The notes beneath the pieces are model-generated. The model was given only the letters and a program-made list of their open reading frames with translations. It was not told the DNA's origin and searched no databases. A DNA stretch of 64,000 nucleotides from Nocardioides sp. GY 10113 (lineage in GTDB: Bacteria > Actinomycetota > Actinomycetes > Propionibacteriales > Nocardioidaceae). The DNA is taken from assembly GCF_004919105.1 (NCBI RefSeq), contig NZ_STGK01000002.1, positions 248,001-312,000 of the forward strand. Direction: 5' to 3'. The translations under genes were made by a program, and so were the position numbers. Of this stretch, positions 24,877 through 38,356 are shown one piece after another; the stretch's first letter is position 1; each line of letters opens with the position of its first letter.

Positions 24877-27800
24877 ATGAACATCCTGGCCGGCCTCACC
24901 GACGAGTTCCTCACCGAGCACTTCGCTCCCGAGACGCTCGACCGCGCCCAGGGATACGTCGACCAGGTCGCCGACGTGGAGCTCAGCTCGCTGAGCCAGG
25001 GCTCGGTGACCGCCACCGCGCTGGTCCCGGGCACCCGCCCCGAGCCGTACCAGGTGCAGATGCACGCGGAGGTCGGCGCGGCCGGCGGCCGCGGCTGGCT
25101 CTTCACGGTCTGCACGTGCCCGGTGCGCTCGCTGTGCAAGCACGGCGCCGCGCTCGCGCTCCGGCTGCGCCGCGGCTTCGTCGGCCAGTCCCAGGACGCG
25201 CCCTGGCAGCGCACGCTGGCCCGGCTGGCCGAGGAGCTGGAGCGGCAGGCCCCCGGGGCGGGCGGCGAGATCCCGCTGGCGCTGGAGTTCTCCCTCGACC
25301 GGCGCCGCGGCCTGGGCTCGGGCGGCCGGGCGGTCCGCCTGCGCCCGATGCGGCCCGGCAGCCGGCAGCCGTGGGTGCGGACCGGCGCGGACTGGCCCGA
25401 CATCCCGCACGCCGTCGCCGCACGCCAGCACCCGGCCGACCAGGGCGCCGCGGTGGCCGCGCTGCAGACCCTGCTCCAGGCCCACCGGCCCGGCGGCGGC
25501 GCGGGTCTCCCGCCGGCGCTGGAGGACTTCGGCCCCACCGCGCACCGGCTGCTCCGGGAGGCGGTCGCCGCCGGTGTCACGCTGCTGCCCGGCGCCGGGC
25601 TCACCGGTGTCGCCCTGGCCGCCGACCCGGTCACGCTGGTCGCCGACGTGACCGCCGCCGAGAAGGGCAGCGCGGTGGAGCTGACGCTCGCCGTCGACGA
25701 CGGCGAGCGCCGGTGGCGCGGCGACGCGGTGCTCCCCCTGGGGCACCCGGCCACGCTGGTGGGGCTCCTCGCCGACGGCACCCTGACCCTGGCCGAGGCG
25801 GCCGCCCCCATCCCGCCGGCCGCCCGGCACCTGGTCGAGGGCGACCCGATCACCGTCCCTGCCGGTGACCTCGACGACCTCCAGGACCGGCTGCGCGGGC
25901 TGGTCCGGCTGCTCGCCGTCCGCTCCCCCGACGGCGCGGTCCCCGTCCCCGAGCCGCTGCGCCCGGTGCTCGTGCTCACCGTCTCGTGGCACAGCTCGAC
26001 CCACGCCTCCCTCACCTGGCAGTGGCAGTACGCCGACGGCCCGGCGGCGCTGCGCTGCGACCTGCGCAGCACCGACACCCTGGGCGGTGTCCGGGACCCG
26101 GCGGCGGAGGCCGCCGTGCTGGCCGGGGTGCCCGACAGGCTGCGCGAGCGGACCGAGATCCTGGACGGCGACGCGCTCGCCTTCGGCCTGCACGATCTGC
26201 CCTTCCTCTGGGACCTGGACGACGTCGTGGTGGTCGAGCAGGAGCGTCCCGACTTCCGCGAGGCCACCGGCGACCCGACCATCTCCTTCGACGTGGTCGC
26301 ACCCGAGCCCCGGGAGGACGCCGACGGGGCGTCCGCGGCGGAGACCGACTGGCTCGACCTCGCCGTGGTGGTCCGGGTCGAGGGCGAGGCCGTCCCGCTG
26401 CCCGACGTGATCGCGGCGCTGACGCTCGGTCGCGAGCACCTGGTGCTGCCCAGCGGGCTCTTCATCACCACCGACCGGCCCGAGTTCGCCCGCCTCCGCG
26501 ACGTGGTCGCGGCCGCCGCGGAGCTGCGCGAGCCCGACGGCGACCGGATCGCGGTCGGGCGCCACGACCTGGGTCTGTGGGCCGAGCTGGCCGACACCGG
26601 CGTGGTCGCCAGCGAGGCCGCCGAATGGGTGCGCCGCGCCCGCGCCCTGCGCGACCTGGTCGAGATCCCCCGCCCCGAGCCGTCCGGTCTGAGCACCACG
26701 CTGCGCTCCTACCAGCGCGAGGGCTTCTGGTGGCTCGCCTTCCTGTGGGAGCACGGGTTGGGCGGGATCCTGGCCGACGACATGGGTCTGGGCAAGACGC
26801 TGCAGGTGCTCTCGCTGATCGCGCACGCCCGCGAGCGGGCGCCCAAGGACCCGCCGTTCCTGGTCGTGGCGCCGACCAGCGTGGTGACGGCCTGGGCCGG
26901 CGAGGCCGCCCGGCACGCCCCGCACCTGCGCGTGGCGGTCGCGGGCCGTCGTACCGACGACGTCGCGGGGCTCGCCGCCGATGCCGACGTCGTGGTGACC
27001 ACCTACACGCTGCTGCGCCTGGCCGAGGAGGAGTACGCCGCGGTCGGCTGGAGCGCGCTCGTGCTGGACGAGGCCCAGCAGGTGAAGAACCACCAGTCGA
27101 AGACGTACGCCGCGGCGCGCGCCATCGACGCGCCCTTCCGGCTCGCGGTGACCGGCACCCCGTTCGAGAACCGGCTGATGGAGCTGTGGGCGCTGCTCTC
27201 GATCACGGTCCCGGGCCTCTACCCGTGGCCGCGGGAGTTCCAGAACCACGTGGTGCGGCCGATCGAGCGTGCCGGCGACGACGGGGCGCTGGACCGCTTC
27301 CGGCGGCGGATCAAGCCCTTCCTGCTGCGCCGTACCAAGGAGCTGGTCGCCCAGGACCTGCCCCCCAAGCAGGAGCAGGTGCTCGAGGTCGACCTCTCCG
27401 ACCGGCACCGCAGGGTCTACGACGCGCACCTGGCCAAGGAGCGCCAGCGGCTGCTGGGCCTGCTGGACGACTTCGACCGCAACCGCGTGGCGATCTTCTC
27501 GGCGCTCACCAACCTGCGGATGCTGGCGCTGGACCCCGCACTGGTCGACGACGAGCAGGAGGGCGTCGGCTCCGCGAAGACCGAGGTGCTGCTCGAGCAC
27601 CTGGCCGAGATCACCGCCGAGGGCCACCGCGCGCTGGTGTTCAGCCAGTTCACCTCGTACCTGCGCCGCGTGCAGGAGGGACTGGCCGACGTCGGCATCC
27701 GCACGGCCTACCTCGACGGCTCGACCCGGGACCGCGGTGCGGTGATCGACCGCTTCCGCAACGGCGACGCGGATGTCTTCCTGATCTCCCTCAAGGCCGG

Positions 27801-28077
27801 CGGCGTCGGCCTGACCCTGACCGAGGCCGACTACGTGTTCGTCCTCGACCCGTGGTGGAACCCGGCGGCCGAGGCGCAGGCCGTCGACCGCGCCCACCGG
27901 ATCGGCCAGACCAACCGGGTCCACGTCTACCGGATGGTCGCCACCGACACGGTCGAGGAGAAGGTGATGGAGCTCAAGGCGCGCAAGGCCGAGCTCTTCG
28001 CCCAGGTGATCGACGGCGAGGGCGCGATGACCACGGCGCTCAGCGCCGAGGACATCCGCTCCCTGTTCACCGACTGA
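24877..28077 (+). CDS. SWIM-domain SNF2-family helicase/ATPase
   Basis: A 1066-residue protein. The N-terminal SWIM zinc finger (CTCPVRSLCKHG, Cys79, Cys81, Cys87, His89) probably binds DNA or protein. A long middle region is of the SNF2-associated N-terminal type. The C-terminal half has the SNF2 motor: Walker A DDMGLGKTLQ, DEAQ box VLDEAQQVKN, TGTPFENRLMELW, and motifs V-VI (SLKAGGVGLTLTEAD, DRAHRIGQTNRV). It likely remodels protein-DNA complexes; its cellular target is unknown. Start ATG at 24877 follows a GC-rich stretch with no clear ribosome site. It converges with the DUF2550 gene. Confidence 0.92.
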   Translation: MNILAGLTDEFLTEHFAPETLDRAQGYVDQVADVELSSLSQGSVTATALVPGTRPEPYQVQMHAEVGAAGGRGWLFTVCTCPVRSLCKHGAALALRLRRGFVGQSQDAPWQRTLARLAEELERQAPGAGGEIPLALEFSLDRRRGLGSGGRAVRLRPMRPGSRQPWVRTGADWPDIPHAVAARQHPADQGAAVAALQTLLQAHRPGGGAGLPPALEDFGPTAHRLLREAVAAGVTLLPGAGLTGVALAADPVTLVADVTAAEKGSAVELTLAVDDGERRWRGDAVLPLGHPATLVGLLADGTLTLAEAAAPIPPAARHLVEGDPITVPAGDLDDLQDRLRGLVRLLAVRSPDGAVPVPEPLRPVLVLTVSWHSSTHASLTWQWQYADGPAALRCDLRSTDTLGGVRDPAAEAAVLAGVPDRLRERTEILDGDALAFGLHDLPFLWDLDDVVVVEQERPDFREATGDPTISFDVVAPEPREDADGASAAETDWLDLAVVVRVEGEAVPLPDVIAALTLGREHLVLPSGLFITTDRPEFARLRDVVAAAAELREPDGDRIAVGRHDLGLWAELADTGVVASEAAEWVRRARALRDLVEIPRPEPSGLSTTLRSYQREGFWWLAFLWEHGLGGILADDMGLGKTLQVLSLIAHARERAPKDPPFLVVAPTSVVTAWAGEAARHAPHLRVAVAGRRTDDVAGLAADADVVVTTYTLLRLAEEEYAAVGWSALVLDEAQQVKNHQSKTYAAARAIDAPFRLAVTGTPFENRLMELWALLSITVPGLYPWPREFQNHVVRPIERAGDDGALDRFRRRIKPFLLRRTKELVAQDLPPKQEQVLEVDLSDRHRRVYDAHLAKERQRLLGLLDDFDRNRVAIFSALTNLRMLALDPALVDDEQEGVGSAKTEVLLEHLAEITAEGHRALVFSQFTSYLRRVQEGLADVGIRTAYLDGSTRDRGAVIDRFRNGDADVFLISLKAGGVGLTLTEADYVFVLDPWWNPAAEAQAVDRAHRIGQTNRVHVYRMVATDTVEEKVMELKARKAELFAQVIDGEGAMTTALSAEDIRSLFTD

Positions 28078-28103
28078 ACCCCCCACGGGTGTCGGCCGGC
28101 GGG

Positions 28104-28547
28104 CTACTTCTTGTTCCAGTCGGTGCCCGGCGGGCGCGCCTCGAGCCAGGCCTGGAAGCCCGTCAGCGACGAGGCGCTCATCGCCAGCTCGACCGGCCCC
28201 CGCGGCGAGCTGCACTCGATCACAAGGTGGTCGGGGAAGAGCGCGTTGCTCTCCGTGTCCGCGGCGGTCCGCTGATCGACGTAGGAGAGCTCAGAGCGCG
28301 CCCAGGAGGCACGCGGGCGCGGCGAGAGGCTGAAGATCCGGAACCACTCCAGCCGCTCGCCGGAGTAACGGCCGAGCCCCAGCACCCAGCCCCGCCCGGG
28401 GCGGCCCATCCGGAGCCGATGGCTCAGCTCGAACGTGCCGCCGTTGCGGGCAAGGAGACGGCGCCGGACGATCAGCCCGGCGCCGTATCCAAGAGCCAGG
28501 AGCAGCACGACACCCGCGGTGTCGACGAGCCACTCCCACCAGTGCAT
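28104..28547 (-). CDS. DUF2550 membrane-anchored protein
   Basis: A 147-residue protein with one N-terminal membrane helix (VDTAGVVLLLALGYGAGLIV), a basic stop-transfer RRRLLARN, and a cytoplasmic domain (GRYSGERLEWFRIFSL, VIECSSPRGPVELAMS, GFQAWLEARPPG). DUF2550 lies directly after atpC in many actinobacteria (Rv1312 in M. tuberculosis), as here with a 3-bp gap. Its role is unknown. Conserved linkage suggests cotranscription with the ATP synthase genes. Confidence 0.88.
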   Translation of the reverse strand: MHWWEWLVDTAGVVLLLALGYGAGLIVRRRLLARNGGTFELSHRLRMGRPGRGWVLGLGRYSGERLEWFRIFSLSPRPRASWARSELSYVDQRTAADTESNALFPDHLVIECSSPRGPVELAMSASSLTGFQAWLEARPPGTDWNKK

Positions 28548-28550
28548 TGC

Positions 28551-28961
28551 CTAGGAGACTCGCTCCGCAGCGCGCAGACGAACCTCGGCGTGACGGATCT
28601 CCTGCTCGGCCTCGTCCCGCGACTGCAGCAGGTGCTCGCGCGCCTGCTCCAGGTCGGCCTTGACGGCGTCGACGTGGATCTCCTCGCCCAGCTCGACCAC
28701 TTCCGACAGCACGGAGACGCGGTCGTTGGCGACCGAGATGAAGCCACCGGACACGGCAGCGACGACGACGTCGTCGGTGCCGGCGACCTGGATCTCCACG
28801 ACCGCCTGGGACATGAGGGAGAGCAGCGGCGCGTGCCCACGCAGCACGCCGATGTCACCCTCCGTCGTGCGCGCGATGACCATCGCGGCCTCGCCGGACC
28901 ACACGGTCCGGTCCGCCGCGACGAGCTCGACGTGCAGCGTGCCCTCAGTCGTGACCGCCAT
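28551..28961 (-). CDS. atpC: F1Fo ATP synthase epsilon subunit
   Basis: A 136-residue protein with the beta-sandwich (TLHVELVAADRTVWSGEA, GDIGVLRGHAPLLSLM, SGGFISVANDRVSVL) and a short C-terminal helical hairpin rich in Glu, Gln and Arg. It links the gamma stalk to the c-ring and can inhibit ATP hydrolysis. The ATG at 28961 is one base past the atpD stop. Confidence 0.95.
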   Translation of the reverse strand: MAVTTEGTLHVELVAADRTVWSGEAAMVIARTTEGDIGVLRGHAPLLSLMSQAVVEIQVAGTDDVVVAAVSGGFISVANDRVSVLSEVVELGEEIHVDAVKADLEQAREHLLQSRDEAEQEIRHAEVRLRAAERVS

Positions 28962-28962
28962 G

Positions 28963-31372
<2,410 letters not shown>

Positions 31373-31374
31373 TG

Positions 31375-33012
31375 TCAGCCCCGCTTCTGCTTGACGATCT
31401 GCTCCTGCTCGAGCTCCTCGTCACCCAGCGCCTCGGCCGCGGCCTCGTGGCCGACCTTGATCGAGCCGCCCTCGGAGGTCTCGAACTGGTCCAGGAACGA
31501 GTCGTAGGCGGCGGCCAGGCCGTCCTCGACCTCGAACTTGAGCGACTCGCGGATGGCGGCGAGCAGGCCCTCGTGCGAGCGACGCAGGTACTCGAGGAAC
31601 TCACCCTCGAAGCGCAGCACGTCACCGGTGGGGACCTTGTCCAGGCGACCCGAGGTGCCGAGCCACAGGGAGACGGTCATCTCCTCGACCGGGTACGGGG
31701 AGTACGCCGGCTGCTTGAGCAGCGCCATCAGCTTCTGACCGCGGTCCAGCTGCTGACGCGACGCGGCGTCGAGGTCGGAGGCGAACATCGCGAACGCCTC
31801 CATCGCGCGGAACTGCGCGAGGTCGACCTTGAGCGAGCCGGTGACGGCCTTCATCGCCTTGGTCATCGCGGCGCCACCCACACGGGAGACGGAGATACCC
31901 ACGTCGATCGCCGGGCGCTGGTTGGCCGCGAACAGGTCCGACTGCAGGAAGATCTGACCGTCGGTGATCGAGATGACGTTGGTCGGGATGAACGCCGAGA
32001 CGTCGTTGGCCTTGGTCTCGATGATCGGCAGACCGGTCATCGAGCCGGCGCCGAGCTCGTCGGAGAGCTTCGCGCAACGCTCCAGCAGGCGGGAGTGCAG
32101 GTAGAAGACGTCACCCGGGTACGCCTCGCGGCCCGGCGGGCGGCGCAGCAGCAGCGACACGGCACGGTAGGCCTCGGCCTGCTTGGTCAGGTCGTCGAAG
32201 ACGATCAGGACGTGCTTGCCGTCGTACATCCACTGCTGGCCGATGGCCGAGCCGGTGTACGGCGCCAGGTACTTGAAGCCGGCGCTGTCGGAGGCGGGGG
32301 CGGCGACGATGGTGGTGTACTCCAGCGCGCCGGCCTCCTCGAGGGCACCACGCACGGAGGCGATGGTCGAGCCCTTCTGGCCGATGGCGACGTAGATGCA
32401 GCGCACCTGCTTCGACGGGTCGCCCGACTCCCAGTTCTGCTTCTGGTTGATGATCGTGTCGATCGCGACCGTGGTCTTGCCGGTGGCGCGGTCGCCGATG
32501 ATCAGCTGACGCTGGCCACGGCCGATCGGGGTCATCGCGTCGATCGCCTTGATGCCGGTGGCGAGCGGCTCGTGGACCGACTTGCGCTGCATCACGCCCG
32601 GAGCCTGGAGCTCCAGGGCGCGGCGGCCGGTGGTCTCGATCTCGCCGAGGCCGTCGATCGGGGCGCCGAGCGGGTCGACGACGCGACCCAGGTAGCCGTC
32701 GCCGACCGGGACCGAGAGGATCTCGCCGGTCCGGCGGACCGACTGGCCCTCCTCGATCTTGTCGAAGTCACCGAGGATGACGACGCCGATCTCGCGGTCC
32801 TCGAGGTTCAGCGCGATGCCGAGGGTGCCGTCCTCGAACTCCAGGAGCTCGTTGGCCATCGCCGAGGGCAGACCGCCGACGCGGGCGATGCCGTCACCGG
32901 CGGAGGCCACGGTGCCGACCTCTTCCTTGCTGGCGGCGGCGGGCTGGTAGTCCGCGACGTACTTGGCGAGCGCGTCGCGAATCTCGTCGGGACGGATGGA
33001 GAGTTCCGTCAT
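31375..33012 (-). CDS. atpA: F1Fo ATP synthase alpha subunit
   Basis: The 545-residue non-catalytic nucleotide-binding subunit. P-loop GDRATGKT lies in [17 protein letters not shown] near residue 170. Other signatures are [30 protein letters not shown]-type sequence ([17 protein letters not shown]) and [18 protein letters not shown]. The C-terminal extension beyond residue 510 is acidic ([19 protein letters not shown]), as in other actinobacteria. Confidence 0.98.
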   Translation of the reverse strand: MTELSIRPDEIRDALAKYVADYQPAAASKEEVGTVASAGDGIARVGGLPSAMANELLEFEDGTLGIALNLEDREIGVVILGDFDKIEEGQSVRRTGEILSVPVGDGYLGRVVDPLGAPIDGLGEIETTGRRALELQAPGVMQRKSVHEPLATGIKAIDAMTPIGRGQRQLIIGDRATGKTTVAIDTIINQKQNWESGDPSKQVRCIYVAIGQKGSTIASVRGALEEAGALEYTTIVAAPASDSAGFKYLAPYTGSAIGQQWMYDGKHVLIVFDDLTKQAEAYRAVSLLLRRPPGREAYPGDVFYLHSRLLERCAKLSDELGAGSMTGLPIIETKANDVSAFIPTNVISITDGQIFLQSDLFAANQRPAIDVGISVSRVGGAAMTKAMKAVTGSLKVDLAQFRAMEAFAMFASDLDAASRQQLDRGQKLMALLKQPAYSPYPVEEMTVSLWLGTSGRLDKVPTGDVLRFEGEFLEYLRRSHEGLLAAIRESLKFEVEDGLAAAYDSFLDQFETSEGGSIKVGHEAAAEALGDEELEQEQIVKQKRG

Positions 33013-33075
33013 CTCAGTGCCTTCTCTCTTGTTCTGAGGGTCTTGAAGTCAGTTGGGGGTCGGCGCGTGCGCCGG

Positions 33076-33878
33076 TCAGCCCGCGATCTTGCGGCGGGCG
33101 TCCTCGAGACGGCTGCTGATCGTGCCGTCGATCACGTCGTCACCGATCTCGACCCGGATTCCGCCGACGAGGGCGGGGTCGACCACGACGTTGAGGTGCA
33201 CCGGGCGGTCGTACTGGCGGGACAGGGCCCCGACCAGACGCTGCTCGGCGTCCGCGGAGAGCTCGCGCGCGACGTAGACCGTCGCCACCCGCTCCCCCAG
33301 CACGTCGGCGGCCGTCTTCTCGTAGTCCTCGAGAGCGGCGGTGACCGTGCGGTAGCTGCCGCCCAGCGCCTGCTTGGTCAGCGCGACCGTCGCGGGCAGC
33401 GCCTTGCCACCGACCAGGTCGTCGACGAGCGACTCCTTGTCGGCGGTCGGACGCGTCGGGTCGGACAGGGCGTTGCGCAGCTCGGCGTGGGCGTTGACCG
33501 CCTGACGCACGGTGAACAGCTCGGCGACCAGGCGGTCACCCTCACCGCCCACCGAGCGCACTGCGGCGACCACGCTGAGGTGCTCCAGCGCGTCGGCCAG
33601 GTCGCGGGTACGCGTCCAGCGGCGCGCGACCGCGGTGGCCAGGAGGTCGAGCGCAGTCGCGTCGACCTTGCCACCGAAGACCTCCCGGACGAGGCCCGTG
33701 CGGGCCTGCTCCGGGGTGGTCTGGTCGGTGACGAACCGGCGCAGGGCGCCCTCCGCCCGCAGGCTCTGGGCCAGCGAGAAGAGGTCGCCGGCGGCGGCAC
33801 CGGCCGTGGCCTCGGCCACCCCACCGAGCTGGTCGGTGAGGGCGGCCGCGGCCTCGGCGGAAGCACCCCGGAACTGCA

Positions 33879-33879
<1 letters not shown>
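33076..33879 (-). CDS. atpH: F1Fo ATP synthase delta subunit
   Basis: The 267-residue peripheral-stalk subunit joining F1 to subunit b. It starts MQFRGASAEAAAALTDQLGG and ends with the delta signature NVVVDPALVGGIRVEIGDDVIDGTISSRL. Its length matches the enlarged delta of actinobacteria. The start overlaps the atpF stop by one base (TGATG). Confidence 0.95.
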
Positions 33880-34466
<587 letters not shown>

Positions 34467-34498
34467 CTAGGAACGGACGTCGTCGGAGACGACGAGCG

Positions 34499-35588
<1,090 letters not shown>

Positions 35589-35597
35589 CAGGTCTCC

Positions 35598-35885
35598 TTA
35601 TTCCGTGTCCTGCGAGTGTGTGTCTGTGGGGTGTGCTGGCGGCGTGCCGGGTTCCTCGATCTTGAACCGTTGGGCCGTCATGTAGATGCCGAGCCCGGCT
35701 CCGATCAAGATGCCCACCGCAACCAGGAGGTGCGTGCCGAGCCAGCGATCGGCGAGCCAGCCCAGGAACCCGTAGAACGCGACCCCGGCCACGATGTAGC
35801 CGAACGCGTGCCACGGATCGCCCTTCGGCGACTCTTGGGGCTGACTCATTCCGCGTCGGAGGATATCAGTCGCTGGTGCGGTCAC
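35598..35885 (-). CDS. AtpZ/AtpI-family small membrane protein
   Basis: A 95-residue protein with two hydrophobic helices (AFGYIVAGVAFYGFLGWLADRW and LVAVGILIGAGLGIYMTAQRF), matching the AtpZ/AtpI family that assists Fo assembly or ion uptake. The GTG at 35885 overlaps the stop of the upstream gene as GTGA; an alternative ATG at 35849 has no ribosome site and gives 83 residues. A polar Pro/Thr tail ends the protein. Confidence 0.82.
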   Translation of the reverse strand: MTAPATDILRRGMSQPQESPKGDPWHAFGYIVAGVAFYGFLGWLADRWLGTHLLVAVGILIGAGLGIYMTAQRFKIEEPGTPPAHPTDTHSQDTE

Positions 35886-36337
35886 TTGCCACCACCCTCG
35901 ACGTTGGCCTGGTCACGACGGACCATGCCCTCCGGGACCTGCTCGAAGGCGGGGATCCGGGCGTTGGCGGCGGCGACGAGGTGGACCGAGGTCCAGACCA
36001 GGACGCCGACGATGATGGCCCCGCCGAGCCAGCCGCGGTCGAGGGTCCCCTCGAGCAGGCCGGACCGGTTGAGCGCCACGAAGAACAGCGCCATCACCAC
36101 CACCTGGAAGGTGTAGGTGACCATGGCGAAGAGCAGCGAGGCGGCAGGCATCACCCGGGCCACCAGCTGCACGGCGGCGGCACCGAGGCCGAACACCGCG
36201 ACCGCGACGAGGGTGCCGACGAGCGCGCCGCTCGCTGCGGCGGAGCCGCCGAGCGACGCGGCGACCACGACCAGGACGCCTCCGCTCGCCAGAACGGCGA
36301 GGGCTGCACTCCGGAGCGGAGCTGCGGTCGTCATCAT
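35882..36337 (-). CDS. ATP synthase I-like membrane protein
   Basis: A 151-residue protein with four hydrophobic helices (ALAVLASGGVLVVVAASLGG, VGTLVAVAVFGLGAAAVQLV, MPAASLLFAMVTYTFQVVVMALFFVAL, GGAIIVGVLVWTSVHLVAAANAR). This is the subunit-I-like protein that opens actinobacterial atp operons (Rv1303 position). It probably helps c-ring or Mg2+ handling during assembly. It overlaps the AtpZ-like gene by 4 bp. Confidence 0.82.
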   Translation of the reverse strand: MMTTAAPLRSAALAVLASGGVLVVVAASLGGSAAASGALVGTLVAVAVFGLGAAAVQLVARVMPAASLLFAMVTYTFQVVVMALFFVALNRSGLLEGTLDRGWLGGAIIVGVLVWTSVHLVAAANARIPAFEQVPEGMVRRDQANVEGGGK

Positions 36338-36405
36338 CGGCGGCCGTCCTCATCGACGTCAGAGGGGGTTCGTGCGAGCCCCCAGAGAGTTCGTGAAAGT
36401 TATCA

Positions 36406-37608
36406 CTAAGTCCCGAGGGCTTCCGAATCGGGGCCTGCCGGCACCGATTCTGGTGACTGCCCCGGATCCGTTCCGAGGTCAGCCGTGGACGCCAGCGGCG
36501 CGTGCGCCGCGGGCAGCAGGAAGGTCAGCCCGACCGTCACGCCGGTCGCGCAGAGGATGCCCACCGCGACCCACATGCCGGTGAACAGGCTGGCCAGCAC
36601 GGTGGCGAAGGCGATCAGCCCGGCCCACAGCCACATGATCACCACCGCCCGGCGGTGGGAGTGCCCGATCTCCAGCAGGCGGTGGTGCAGGTGCTGCTTG
36701 TCGGGGGCGAACGGCGACCGACCGGCCCGGGTCCGGCGTACCACCGCCAGGACCAGGTCGGCCAGCGGCACGATCAGGATCAGGATCGGCAGCGCCACCG
36801 GCAGCAGCACCGGGAGCAGGCTGGTCCGAGCGCCGTCCGCGCCGGCGGCCAGGTCGCCCGGGGCGAACTGCGTGGTCACGGTGATCGCCGTGGCCGAGAG
36901 CACGAGGCCGAGCAGCATCGACCCGCTGTCCCCCATGAACAGCCGGGCCGGGTGGAAGTTGTGGGCGATGAACCCGGCGCAGGCACCGGCCAGCGCCGCC
37001 GAGAGCAGCGCGCCGGTGGCCGCCCGCGGCACGTCGTTGAGCACCGTCAGCGCGTAGCTGAACAGGAAGAACGCCAGCGCGCTGATCCCGATCACGCCGG
37101 CCGCGAGACCGTCGAGGCCGTCGATGAAGTTCACGGCGTTGACCGTGGTCAGCACGATCAACGCGGTCAGTAGCGCACCCTGCGCCGGGTCGAGGGAGAA
37201 GACCCGGCCGTCCGACATGTAGAACCAACGGAACTGGATGCCGGAGTAGACCAGGAAGCCCACCGCGAGCACCTGCCCACCGAACTTCGTGAGCGCGTCC
37301 AGGTCGAAGATGTCGTCGACGACCCCGACGCAGCAGACCATGGCGCCGGCGATCAGCACCGACCGGGCGTCGTCGAAGACGAACGGGCCGCTGAGACTGA
37401 GGAACGGCAGCCCCTGCGCGACCAGGTACGCCGCGAAGAGCCCGCCCAGCATCGCGATCCCGCCGAGGTAGGGAATCGGCTCGGCGTGGACGTCACGATC
37501 GCGCACCTTGGCCACCGCGCCGGTGCGCACGGCGACCTCGCGGGCGACCACGGTGAGCAGGTACGTGACGGCCGCGGCGACCAGGAAGACCAGCAGGTAC
37601 TCCCGCAC
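36406..37608 (-). CDS. MraY/WecA-family undecaprenyl-phosphate sugar-1-phosphate transferase
   Basis: A 400-residue polytopic membrane enzyme. The substrate aspartates are visible in GVVDDIFDLDALTKFGGQ and NFIDGLDGLAAG, and the HIHH-like loop is KQHLHHRLLEIGHS near 310. These place it with WecA/TagO/Rfe transferases, which load GlcNAc-1-P onto decaprenyl phosphate for cell-wall linkers. The equivalent gene (rfe, Rv1302) sits before the atp operon in mycobacteria. GTG at 37608 starts 6 bp after the upstream stop. A variable Pro/Asp tail ends it. Confidence 0.93.
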   Translation of the reverse strand: MREYLLVFLVAAAVTYLLTVVAREVAVRTGAVAKVRDRDVHAEPIPYLGGIAMLGGLFAAYLVAQGLPFLSLSGPFVFDDARSVLIAGAMVCCVGVVDDIFDLDALTKFGGQVLAVGFLVYSGIQFRWFYMSDGRVFSLDPAQGALLTALIVLTTVNAVNFIDGLDGLAAGVIGISALAFFLFSYALTVLNDVPRAATGALLSAALAGACAGFIAHNFHPARLFMGDSGSMLLGLVLSATAITVTTQFAPGDLAAGADGARTSLLPVLLPVALPILILIVPLADLVLAVVRRTRAGRSPFAPDKQHLHHRLLEIGHSHRRAVVIMWLWAGLIAFATVLASLFTGMWVAVGILCATGVTVGLTFLLPAAHAPLASTADLGTDPGQSPESVPAGPDSEALGT

Positions 37609-37614
37609 CGGGTC

Positions 37615-38352
37615 TCACTCCCCGCCGGGAGAGGTGGGCGTCGGCTCGCCCTCGGGGGCGTCCGCGGGTCCCCCGGCGGGCTCCTGCTCGGTCTCCACCG
37701 TCAGCTCGTACGGCGCCAGAGCGGCGTCGAGCTCGGCCACGGAGATCGCGCCCAGCCGGAGCAGCCGCGGTCGCTCCCCCGTCGCGTCGACGATGGTGGA
37801 GGGGATGGCGCCCGGCGAGTCGCCGGCGTCGATCACGATCGCCACGGACTCGCCCAGCATCTCGATCGCCGCATCGGCGGAGGTGGCCGCGTCCATGCCG
37901 GTGAGGTTGGCCGAGCTGACGGCGAGCGGCCCGGTCCGGTCCAGCAGCTCGCGGGCCACCTCGTGGTCGGGCATCCGGACCGCCACCGTGCCCCGGGTCT
38001 CCCCCAGGTCCCACTGCAGCGAGGGCTGCTGGTGGCAGACCACGGTCAGCGGGCCCGGCCAGAAGGCGTCCACCAGGCCGCGCACGTAGCCGGGCACCCG
38101 GGTCGCCAGCGCGTCCAGGGTGGTCGCGGAGCCCACCAGGACCGGAGGGGGCATGTCGCGCCCGCGGCCCTTGGCGGCCAGCAGCCGCGCCACCGCGTCG
38201 GCGTCGAAGGCGTCGGCGCCGACCCCGTAGACGGTGTCGGTCGGCAGGACCACCAGTCGGCCCCGCTGGATCGCGTAGCTCGCGGAGGTGAGGGCCGCCT
38301 CGCGCTCCTCCTCGGAGCCGGCCGGCATGCGCTGCGCTGTCACGGGGCCCAT
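37615..38352 (-). CDS. L-threonylcarbamoyladenylate synthase (Sua5/YrdC family)
   Basis: A 245-residue protein making threonylcarbamoyl-AMP for t6A37 of ANN-decoding tRNAs. The YrdC domain shows RGRLVVLPTDTVYGVGADAF, LLAAKGRGRDMPPPVLV, WPGPLTVVC, VAVRMPDHEVA and SSANLTGMDAA. The C-terminal 40 residues are Pro/Glu-rich and not part of the fold. Start is the ATG at 38352, 4 bp after prmC; a GTG at 38343 with GAGAGG 9 nt upstream is an equally plausible start. Confidence 0.93.
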   Translation of the reverse strand: MGPVTAQRMPAGSEEEREAALTSASYAIQRGRLVVLPTDTVYGVGADAFDADAVARLLAAKGRGRDMPPPVLVGSATTLDALATRVPGYVRGLVDAFWPGPLTVVCHQQPSLQWDLGETRGTVAVRMPDHEVARELLDRTGPLAVSSANLTGMDAATSADAAIEMLGESVAIVIDAGDSPGAIPSTIVDATGERPRLLRLGAISVAELDAALAPYELTVETEQEPAGGPADAPEGEPTPTSPGGE

Positions 38353-38356
38353 CCTC

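Noticed and set aside
28081-28103. Terminator between the SNF2 gene and DUF2550 gene
   Set aside because: The 26-bp gap has G/C-rich patches but no stem long enough to support a call.
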